From Fervidobacterium gondwanense DSM 13020 (GTDB taxonomy: Bacteria > Thermotogota > Thermotogae > Thermotogales > Fervidobacteriaceae), in NCBI RefSeq assembly GCF_900143265.1, contig NZ_FRDJ01000013.1, positions 1 to 45,325 of the forward strand: a stretch of DNA of 45,325 nucleotides. Reading direction: 5' to 3'. A program made the position numbers and the translations under genes. Below, one piece after another: positions 16,939 to 23,083 of this stretch (position 1 is its first letter; every line of letters starts with the position of its first letter). A model generated the notes under the pieces. It had not been told where the DNA came from and did not search any database. It was given only the letters and a program-made list of their open reading frames with translations.

Positions 16939-18762
16939 CTATTGTGCTACGTTTGGATAATATACGAGAATTAGACTGAGTTTGTTATTCCAAACATCTG
17001 ATGTCCAACCTTTATCAGATAATATGGACTGAACGTTCTCTGGATATGCGTCCACATCTGAGAATGTGTATAAAATGATTGTGAAGACATACCCTTCGTC
17101 AAAGATAAGCGTTTTCATTTCCACATTTTCGGGAATGTAGTCAATATATCCATATTCGTAGAGCGTGTCCAAGTCAACCTCCTGAATACCCTCGTAGCCC
17201 AAAAAGTCAAAGACCGCGTATGAAATTTTATCAAGCTCGTCTGCTATCTCATATTCAACATCACTATACTCTCCCCATTCTACTTCCTCTGTTGTTTCTT
17301 CATAGTATTCTTCCTCATATTCTTCGGAATAGTCTTCCCACTCTTCTTCATATTCTTCCTCGAATTCATCGTACTCTTCTTCATAATATTCGTCATATTC
17401 CTCTTCATATTCTTCCCAATCTTCCTCGTAGTCATAATACTCGTATTCTTCTTCATACGACTCTTCAGCTTTCTCCATTAAGTATTCTAAAAGGAGCATC
17501 GGATTAGTGAAATCACACGATACTAATGTGTTTCCGTTCTGAAGCGTGGTAATTGTAAATTCCAGATAACTGCCTAATTCATCAACTTGAACATTCACCC
17601 TGAAATACAAGTGTGAGTCATTTGTAAAAACACCGAGCTCCGTACTATTATCCAGTTCCTGTGACGATAACAGTGCGATCTTCTTATCCTGAAGAAGTTT
17701 ATAACTCAAACCATTTCTTTTGAGAAGTTCAAGTATAAGCCTAATGTCTTTCTCATACTCGGGAATATATTTTACGGAAAATAAGAATCCTTCTTCCGAA
17801 ATTGAGCCAAAAACTGACTCAACGGAATCCAAAAAACCTTCGAGTGCCTTTACAAACCGCTCCTCATCACCCGCAATCTCCTCCAAAAGACCAAACATCA
17901 GTATTTGTTTAACATTTTCCAGCACATCGAGACGAAAACCAAATGTGTAAGGTGAGTCTTTAACAAAATAGTGCCCTTTTAACGCTCCTATTCTTGAAAG
18001 TGCCAACTTTCGTTCGTACTCTACATAGGATTTGCTTACTGATAGTTCAAAATGATATTCATCTCCGCTCTTCCTAAGAAAAGCCTCCTCTGAACTCGGC
18101 GTACCGTAAAAATCTATAAATTGGTACAGGAGATCTCCAACAGGTGAAAATTTCAAAGCTTTATAGTAGAACACGTAATCATCTTTTGTGGATACGGAAT
18201 AAATATGAACTTTAGCATCAAGCATTGCCTTTGTTGACTGTGCAATATAGTTGTTGAAGCAAACGTATATGTTTGTATTTGAGCGAATAACGTACAACTT
18301 ACCAAAAGTCCCAACGGGCACTTCGTAAAGCGTGTTTTTCACAAACTGTGTTATAGATAAACGTGCATTTGAAAGTAGCGACAAAATAGAGATGAGTGTT
18401 TTATCACCAATTTCGCCAGGCAACACCAAACCTAATGGTAAACCGCTCAAAATATCAAGAAAACCGTCTTCAAAATTTTCAAAATCTTCTTCTAAGAGTA
18501 GCGCCAACTTAAATAACTGACCAGGTCCACCCAGAGAGTTTTTTCCATAAATCCCTAGGATTTTAGGAATTCCCAGCTCGTCGAATATCTTTACTATGTC
18601 TATAAATTCTCCTTCAACTTCATCTGTAATCAACTGTTCGAAATTAAAATACATCACGTAGTCGCTGTTTCCTGGTACATTCAGTGTAATGCCATAAACT
18701 GAGACTGATATCAGGAATAAGACCGCAAGTAGTGCTACATTCACTTTGGAAATGTTAAACAT
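16939..18762 (-). CDS. Secreted DUF3352-like protein with a Glu/Tyr-rich tract
   Basis: About 607 residues. A signal peptide is clear (VALLAVLFLISVSVYG, about 8-23), so it is exported. The mature part starts LNVPGNSDYVMYFNFEQL, similar in plan to DUF3352-like proteins and to the protein at 26503-27750 (hydrophobic leader, then a D-Y-x-M/V-x-Y strand and repeated large/small structural blocks). Around residues 427-500 there is an extreme low-complexity stretch of Glu, Tyr, Asp and Trp (units like YEEEY, EEYDEYYEEEYDEFEEEY), followed by about 100 normal residues. Function unknown; a surface or metal-binding role is speculation. Start ATG 18762 follows GGGAGGT; an ATG 7 nt upstream is out of frame. 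The promoter lies against the right end of the IS605 element. Confidence 0.8.
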   Translation of the reverse strand: MFNISKVNVALLAVLFLISVSVYGITLNVPGNSDYVMYFNFEQLITDEVEGEFIDIVKIFDELGIPKILGIYGKNSLGGPGQLFKLALLLEEDFENFEDGFLDILSGLPLGLVLPGEIGDKTLISILSLLSNARLSITQFVKNTLYEVPVGTFGKLYVIRSNTNIYVCFNNYIAQSTKAMLDAKVHIYSVSTKDDYVFYYKALKFSPVGDLLYQFIDFYGTPSSEEAFLRKSGDEYHFELSVSKSYVEYERKLALSRIGALKGHYFVKDSPYTFGFRLDVLENVKQILMFGLLEEIAGDEERFVKALEGFLDSVESVFGSISEEGFLFSVKYIPEYEKDIRLILELLKRNGLSYKLLQDKKIALLSSQELDNSTELGVFTNDSHLYFRVNVQVDELGSYLEFTITTLQNGNTLVSCDFTNPMLLLEYLMEKAEESYEEEYEYYDYEEDWEEYEEEYDEYYEEEYDEFEEEYEEEWEDYSEEYEEEYYEETTEEVEWGEYSDVEYEIADELDKISYAVFDFLGYEGIQEVDLDTLYEYGYIDYIPENVEMKTLIFDEGYVFTIILYTFSDVDAYPENVQSILSDKGWTSDVWNNKLSLILVYYPNVAQ

Positions 18763-18829
18763 ACAGCATACCTCCCTTCTCCAACCCAAGGAAGAAAAGA
18801 AAAAACCGCCTTAACATCCGTGTAAAATA

Positions 18830-18838
18830 ATTATATCA
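18830..18838 (-). promoter_or_regulatory. Extended -10 promoter of the Glu/Tyr-tract gene
   Basis: Minus strand TGATATAAT (18838-18830). It begins 5 bp outside the IS605 right end (18843), so any -35 contact would be with IS sequence. Confidence 0.6.
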
Positions 18839-18842
18839 TATT

Positions 18843-19010
18843 GTGAACTACCCATTACTAAAGTCACAGGCTTCCTGCTTCATCGACCGGACTTGCTGCA
18901 GTGTTACTTGACAGTAGAGGCCCAGCCTCCACAGGCATGGACTTTCGTCCTCGGGTCGTCCCAGCCCTACCAAAGATTCGGTTATCACGTTATCCCGAGT
19001 TGCAACAGCC
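18843..19010 (-). ncRNA. Candidate omega RNA (reRNA) of TnpB
   Basis: In IS605 elements the tnpB 3' end plus right end encodes the guide RNA scaffold, ending at the element boundary, with the flanking DNA as guide. Here, after the tnpB stop (18985), the minus strand shows a GGAC-GAAA-GTCC hairpin (18950-18939), a GAGGC-TGG-GCCTC hairpin (18929-18917) and the imperfect end hairpin near 18850-18870. The guide would start right after position 18843 and read AATATGATATAATTATTTTA. The upstream limit is a guess. Confidence 0.6.
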
Positions 19011-20202
19011 CTTGTCTTAATATATTCTTCGCTGCGTTTTCATCCCTATCATGTTCCATTCCACACTTTGGACATTTCCATGTCCTTACACTTAGTTCTT
19101 TTACTCCCTCATTCTTGTGTCCACACTTGCTGCAAATCTGTGATGACGGAAAACTTGGTGATACCTGCAAGAATACTCGTCCATACCGTTCTGCTTTGTT
19201 TCTTACCATCTCTACAAACTTTGACCATGATACATCATGAATACTCTTTGTTAGATGACTATTCCGTACAAGATTCTTAACTCTCAAATCTTCGCAGATA
19301 ATTGCTTGGTTTTCGCTAACTACCTGCGAAGATAACTTTTCCAGAAAGTCCTTCCTGATATTTGTTACTCTTTCATGCATTCTTGCAAGCTTTATTCTTA
19401 TCTTCTCAAAGTTCTTGCTTCCTTTCACCTTCCTTGCAAGCTCTCTTTGTAACTTCTTTATTCTCTTTTCATATCTTGCAAGAATCTTTGGATTCTCAAT
19501 ATGCTTTCCTTGACTGTCTACATAGAGATCTTTAACTCCTAAGTCTAAAGCTATTGCGAAATTTTGTGGCGTTTCACTAATTCTACGATTGTACACTTTC
19601 TCTTGTTCTACTGTAATTGATACATAGTACCTCCCGCTTGGGGTTAGTGTTACGGTTGCACTTTTGATTCTGCCATCGAAAGTTCTATGGATTCGTGCTT
19701 TTACCCAACCGAGTTTCGGAAGCTTTATCTTCCCCCAGCAACGGCTTTTGTCTGGATTTATTATTATCTCACCAAAATCGACTTGTATATTGTTATTCGT
19801 AGAGTTCGTCGTATACGAAAACCGATGTGATTTCTTTGTCTTGAATTTTGGACATCTTGCTTGTTTTTTGAAAAATATTTTGTAAGCATTGTCAAGATTT
19901 ATCAAAGCATTTTCGAGAGCAAACTTATCTACTTCCCTAAGCCATGGATATTGCTCTTTTAAAACACTGTTCAAATGCTTTCGACACTCAGGTTCAGTGG
20001 TCGAAAGCTTTTCTTCTTTGTATCTTTGCTCTCTCCAAGCAAGGAAGTAATTCCAAACAAATCTTACACAACCAAATGTCTTGGCTAACAGTGTTTTTTG
20101 TTTTTCATTTGGATAGAGCCTGTATCGATAGGTGACTATAATACTAAACTTGCTCCTTTTGAGAATTGATGTATTTCTTGATTTGCTCTTCAGTATTTTC
20201 AC
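18985..20202 (-). CDS. tnpB: TnpB, RNA-guided nuclease of IS200/IS605 (OrfB)
   Basis: 405 residues as drawn. TnpB is the RuvC-type, omega-RNA-guided endonuclease that helps IS605 copies persist. All active-site parts are present: D220 in ALDLGVKDL, E304 in ICEDLRVKNL and D387 in HDRDENAAKN; the zinc ribbon has C357, C360, C377 and C380. The N-terminal YRYRLYPNEKQ motif starts the recognised homology at about residue 25. The start is doubtful: the only canonical in-frame start is GTG 20202, inside the tnpA remnant and without a ribosome site, while AAAAGGAG sits just before the homologous part, where the suitably spaced codon is ATT (20142). So the natural start is either AUU or lost. Otherwise the reading frame is intact. 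Confidence 0.93.
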   Translation of the reverse strand: MKILKSKSRNTSILKRSKFSIIVTYRYRLYPNEKQKTLLAKTFGCVRFVWNYFLAWREQRYKEEKLSTTEPECRKHLNSVLKEQYPWLREVDKFALENALINLDNAYKIFFKKQARCPKFKTKKSHRFSYTTNSTNNNIQVDFGEIIINPDKSRCWGKIKLPKLGWVKARIHRTFDGRIKSATVTLTPSGRYYVSITVEQEKVYNRRISETPQNFAIALDLGVKDLYVDSQGKHIENPKILARYEKRIKKLQRELARKVKGSKNFEKIRIKLARMHERVTNIRKDFLEKLSSQVVSENQAIICEDLRVKNLVRNSHLTKSIHDVSWSKFVEMVRNKAERYGRVFLQVSPSFPSSQICSKCGHKNEGVKELSVRTWKCPKCGMEHDRDENAAKNILRQGLLQLGIT

Positions 20203-20375
20203 TCACCGTAGCAACAAAATATGACGGGTTTCCCTGTTCTTTTGCAATTTCCTGTAATATTTTTTAGGTCTGTTTCTATTTCACCTTGAAGAATTCTGTG
20301 TATGTACTTTACGCACCACACTATATGATATTGAAGGGAATATACGTACCCTCTTTTGTGACCAATTATAGGCAT
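20144..20375 (-). pseudogene. tnpA: IS200/IS605 TnpA remnant (internal deletion plus frameshift)
   Basis: The N-terminal Y1 transposase segment GHKRGYVYSLQYHIVWCVKY...LQGEIETDLKNI reads from ATG 20375. Near 20256-20262 the frame shifts, and the continuation LQEIAKEQGNPSYFVATVSE then NTEEQIKKYINSQKEQV runs to TAG 20144. Family members are about 130-150 residues and have a U-x-H-x-H (HUH) metal motif in the middle. Here the middle, with the HUH motif, is absent; the join is at the G-N-P-S-Y region. The helix with the catalytic Tyr (KKYIN) remains. It cannot be active. No ribosome site precedes the start. Confidence 0.85.
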
Positions 20376-20514
20376 TTTGTTTGCCCATCTAAGGTGTGTT
20401 ATGATTCTACACATATTATACAATAGCAAAATCAAGTCTTCATCTATTCTGTGCTCAAAGGTATAACAAATATAATGATATTATCTCTTACTCCTGCCTA
20501 AAGACACGAGAGTG
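20376..20514. other. Intergenic, presumed IS605 left end
   Basis: A+T-rich sequence between the tnpA remnant and the stop of the YkgJ-type gene. It should contain the element's left end, whose hairpin I cannot place with confidence. No gene is seen. Confidence 0.4.
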
Positions 20515-20973
20515 TTAATTCTCTTCAACTTCTATTGCCGCATCCATTAAGATGTCGTAATACTCCTTCCACCTTCTTGCCACAGTTTGCCTCGTGTATC
20601 CTTGTGGATCACACCTCTCGTCCACTTTTGGTACCAACATTCTACAGCTTTCTGGTCTTTTCTCAAACTCGAGCTCACATCCGTGCGGGGTTAAAAACGT
20701 ACATTCCCCAAGATAATTATGATCAAAAACGCTTCCTTCAAATCCTTTCACTGCTGGGCGAACAAAGTACAACCCCTCGTCTTGGTTGATCCAATCGATA
20801 GTCCACATTCCTGTCGATAAAGCTTCGATAAGGTTCGTTCGCAATTTTTCAATATCTGGTGCACCGAAATCCTCCGGCGTTGCTGGACCAGGGTAAGTCT
20901 TACAACACTTCCCACCACAACTTTTACAAATTGCCAAGTTCTCTACACCAATTGGTTTAATGTTTGAATTCAT
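20515..20973 (-). CDS. YkgJ-family Cys-cluster protein (putative Zn/Fe-chelating domain)
   Basis: 152 residues. The family signature C-x2-C-x3-C-C is at C16, C19, C23 and C24 (CKSCGGKCC), and the second cluster is GECTFLTPHGCEL and RPESCR in the middle. Proteins of this family (formerly UPF0153) are thought to bind zinc or an iron-sulfur cluster; biochemical roles are mostly unknown. Start ATG 20973 follows GAGGAG; a GTG three codons earlier overlaps that site. It is divergent from the MetH reactivation gene, with 76 bp between. Its 3' end abuts the IS605 left flank. Confidence 0.88.
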   Translation of the reverse strand: MNSNIKPIGVENLAICKSCGGKCCKTYPGPATPEDFGAPDIEKLRTNLIEALSTGMWTIDWINQDEGLYFVRPAVKGFEGSVFDHNYLGECTFLTPHGCELEFEKRPESCRMLVPKVDERCDPQGYTRQTVARRWKEYYDILMDAAIEVEEN

Positions 20974-21006
20974 AGCCCACACTCCTCACAGAATTGTTTT
21001 TAATTA

Positions 21007-21015
21007 TGGTAAAAT
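21007..21015 (+). promoter_or_regulatory. Extended -10 promoter of the MetH reactivation gene
   Basis: TGGTAAAAT (21007-21015), no good -35. About 28 nt of leader before the ribosome site AAAGGAGG. Confidence 0.45.
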
Positions 21016-21049
21016 AATTTCAAAAGAGTGCTCGAAAGGAGGAAAAAGT

Positions 21050-21610
21050 TTGAAAATATTCATCCCGGAGAAAGTACACTACATGCCACCGAAAAAAATC
21101 TACCTTGCCCGCACAGGAGCTGTGTACTCAAAAGTTCTTAATGATGAAAAACTTATGGAAGTGGCAAATAGTATCTACCTCAAAGGACTACAAATTGCCA
21201 AACCAGTCGTTTATTGGAACATTTATGATAAAAGCTCTCTAAGATCAGACATGATACCTTCTAAGTACCACGCCTACAAAATCTTTCTCATTTTTGTTTC
21301 AACACTCGGAAGAGAAGTAGATGAAGAAATTGAGAATTTGTCAAAGATTTCAACACTACAAGCAACACTTTTAGATTCATGGGGTTCTGAAGCACTTGAA
21401 TCGCTCAATGACAATTTTGAAAAGTTCTTTAAAAAAGAGCACAAAGCTGAACTAACAATGCGCTTTTCTCCTGGATATGGCGATTTGGATTTAACTGTGA
21501 ATAAAGATTACGTCAAATTACTCGGTATCGAAGACAAAATTAGAGTATTGGACTCTGGATTGATGATTCCGAGAAAGACCACAACGTGCATTGCGGCTAT
21601 CATAGAATGA
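21050..21610 (+). CDS. Stand-alone MetH reactivation-domain protein
   Basis: 186 residues. It matches the C-terminal activation domain of cobalamin-dependent methionine synthase, which binds S-adenosylmethionine to re-methylate inactive cob(II)alamin. Signs are a conserved YKIFLIFVSTLG-x-E-V-D strand and turn, RFSPGYGDLDL (family R-x-x-P-G-Y-G), and the end segment SGLMIPRKTTTCIAAI. The nearby MetH (23084-25438) lacks this domain, and T. maritima also has it as a separate protein, so the two gene products probably work as one split enzyme. Start is TTG 21050, six nt after AAAGGAGG; the frame further upstream overlaps the divergent gene. It ends 8 nt from the convergent CDF gene. Electron donor not seen here. 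Confidence 0.8.
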   Translation: MKIFIPEKVHYMPPKKIYLARTGAVYSKVLNDEKLMEVANSIYLKGLQIAKPVVYWNIYDKSSLRSDMIPSKYHAYKIFLIFVSTLGREVDEEIENLSKISTLQATLLDSWGSEALESLNDNFEKFFKKEHKAELTMRFSPGYGDLDLTVNKDYVKLLGIEDKIRVLDSGLMIPRKTTTCIAAIIE

Positions 21611-21618
21611 AAAAAAGT

Positions 21619-22596
21619 TCATTTGCAGTCTATTACACCAGAAGCAGAGCAGCCGTTATATTCGAACTGAATTGTAACATGCGTTATTCCAAATTCTTCA
21701 TCGAGTTCGTGCTTTATCTTTTCATAAATCTCCATAGATTTGCTAACCGTGATATCTTCTGTCAAATTCACATGCCCCTCAAAGAAGATGCTCTTTTCAT
21801 CGAGCCTCCAGATATGTACGTGGTGGATGTCTTTTATATTCTCTATCTCATTAAGTTTTCTCACAACTCTTTCTACTTCAATTTCGCTCGGAGCACTTTG
21901 CATCAGGATTGAAACTGATTCTCTTAGAATTTCAAAACTTTCTTTAAGAAGGTATAGCGAAATCCCTATCGTTAAGATAGGGTCTATAAATTTCAAATCG
22001 AAAATCCATATCATCACCGCACCTATAAGGACTGCTACCGAAGAAAGAGCGTCAGTTAACATGTGCAAATACGCTGACCTTATGTTAAGACTACTTTTTG
22101 ACCATCTTCTTAGTATGACCATGCTGAGTAAATTAGCAATCAAACCTATCGTTCCAACAACTAAGACAATCTCGGAATTTATTTCTACTGGATTTACAAA
22201 ACGTTCGATAGCTTCCCGTATTAACAATACACCTATTATCAAGAGAGTCGATGCGTTAAACAGCGCTGCAACTATGTTTGCCCTCTTATAACCAAATGTC
22301 TTTCTCGTATTTGCACTTTTCCCTGATAATTTAAAGGCAAAGTACGATATTACCAATGACAGAGAATCACTCAAATTGTGCATCGCATCCGATACGAGTG
22401 CTAAACTTCCAGCAATTAAACCTCCGATTATCTCCGCGAGCGTTATTCCAAGGTTTAGAAGGACAACAAAAGTAAATTGTGTCGGACTCAGGTTTGAGAC
22501 ACCATCTCCATGGTCATGGTGTGAATGGATATGGTCATGACTATGGACATGATTTACAGCATCTGTTCTATCAGCTTTTTTCTCACTCACAGACAT
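21619..22596 (-). CDS. Cation diffusion facilitator (CzcD-like metal exporter)
   Basis: 325 residues. CDF antiporters export Zn2+/Cd2+/Co2+ by exchange with protons. The N-terminus is His-rich (HVHSHDHIHSHHDHGDG, about 17-33), a usual metal-trapping tail. Six membrane helices lie between about 42 and 230; the metal-site residues are visible in SDAMHNLSDSLSL (helix 2) and HMLTDALSSVAVL (helix 5). The soluble C-terminal domain ends in GITHVTIQFE with the family HVHIW motif. It lies 7 nt after the ArsR-family gene, so the two form an operon under self-repression by metal. Start ATG 22596 has AGGAGTGA close by; a GTG two codons later is an alternative. Confidence 0.95.
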   Translation of the reverse strand: MSVSEKKADRTDAVNHVHSHDHIHSHHDHGDGVSNLSPTQFTFVVLLNLGITLAEIIGGLIAGSLALVSDAMHNLSDSLSLVISYFAFKLSGKSANTRKTFGYKRANIVAALFNASTLLIIGVLLIREAIERFVNPVEINSEIVLVVGTIGLIANLLSMVILRRWSKSSLNIRSAYLHMLTDALSSVAVLIGAVMIWIFDLKFIDPILTIGISLYLLKESFEILRESVSILMQSAPSEIEVERVVRKLNEIENIKDIHHVHIWRLDEKSIFFEGHVNLTEDITVSKSMEIYEKIKHELDEEFGITHVTIQFEYNGCSASGVIDCK

Positions 22597-22603
22597 TCAC
22601 TCC

Positions 22604-22915
22604 TCACTCTTTTGCATTCTTATGTTCGATATGTTCAAATGCTTGATTGATGACCTTTTCAACATGCTCATCATCTATGGAATAGTATACGTACTTTCCA
22701 ACTTTTCTGTACTTCACAATCCCAAATTGTCGAAGTAAACGCAATTGATGGGACACAGCCGACTGGCTAATTCCAACAGTTAGTACTATTTCAGAAACTG
22801 TCTTCTCGTCGTCCATAAGTGAGTTAATTATCTTAAGCCTTGTCTCATCAGAAAGAACATTAAAAAACTCGGCAACATGTCTCAATAATTCTTCGTTCTT
22901 TAATAGTCCCAACAA
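22604..22915 (-). CDS. ArsR/SmtB-family metal sensor, CzrA-like
   Basis: 103 residues. Winged-helix repressor that releases DNA when it binds metal. The recognition helix region is TVSEIVLTVGISQSAVSHQLRLLRQFGIV (about 39-67). The C-terminal helix has D82, H84, H95 and H98, exactly the D-x-H-x10-H-x2-H spacing of the alpha5 zinc site in CzrA/SmtB, and there is no alpha3 cysteine box. So zinc or cobalt sensing is predicted. Start is TTG 22915 (two TTGs in a row) after GGAGGGAT. A perfect 20-bp palindrome sits 26 bp upstream of the start, the expected operator, and the CDF exporter follows in the operon. Confidence 0.93.
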   Translation of the reverse strand: MLGLLKNEELLRHVAEFFNVLSDETRLKIINSLMDDEKTVSEIVLTVGISQSAVSHQLRLLRQFGIVKYRKVGKYVYYSIDDEHVEKVINQAFEHIEHKNAKE

Positions 22916-22940
22916 CTAAATCCCTCCTGTTCTCGAGAAC

Positions 22941-22960
22941 ATATGAACATATGTTCATAT
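22941..22960. promoter_or_regulatory. Operator palindrome of the arsR-CDF operon
   Basis: ATATGAACAT followed by its exact complement ATGTTCATAT, 20 bp. It matches the TGAACA-n-TGTTCA-like inverted repeat of SmtB/CzrA operators. On the minus strand TTGATG, 17 nt, TATGTT overlaps it, so a bound repressor would cover the promoter. Confidence 0.75.
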
Positions 22961-23032
22961 ATAGTATGCATCAAAATTCAACATTTGTCAAGTCAAAGAG
23001 ATGAGTTAGTTTCTTTATGAATCTGAAAAATG

Positions 23033-23041
23033 TGATATAAT
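23033..23041 (+). promoter_or_regulatory. Extended -10 promoter of metH
   Basis: TGATATAAT (23033-23041); weak TTTATG at 23014-23019 as -35. The distance to the start is 42 nt, so no riboswitch fits in the leader. Confidence 0.6.
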
Positions 23042-23083
23042 TATCAAAAAGTACAGAAATCGGAAGAATTGGGGGTGCAAGTA

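Larger units (their letters stand above)
18843..20460 (-). mobile_element. IS200/IS605-family element with decayed tnpA and retained tnpB
   Basis: The right end on the minus strand closes with the family-typical CCTGTGAC-TTTA-GTAATGGG hairpin region and TAGTTCAC at about 18843. tnpB lies within; tnpA upstream is broken. The left boundary is uncertain: the sequence upstream of the tnpA remnant to about 20460 carries no gene and should hold the left end. IS605 elements have no target duplication or inverted repeats, so ends cannot be confirmed by repeats. With tnpA lacking its HUH motif the copy should not move by itself, unless helped by another TnpA. Confidence 0.8.

Noticed and set aside
17220-17507. 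Leu/His/Ile-rich plus-strand frame
   Set aside because: It is the complement of the Glu/Tyr tract of the minus-strand gene; codon bias of the tract keeps the frame open.
20199-20435. 78-codon frame as a full small gene
   Set aside because: Its middle is the N-terminus of an IS200 TnpA and its end is frameshifted transposase sequence; treated as a tnpA remnant.
23042-23083. SAM or cobalamin riboswitch in front of metH
   Set aside because: The promoter lies only 42 nt before the start, too little room for either aptamer, and no B12 box or SAM core is visible.
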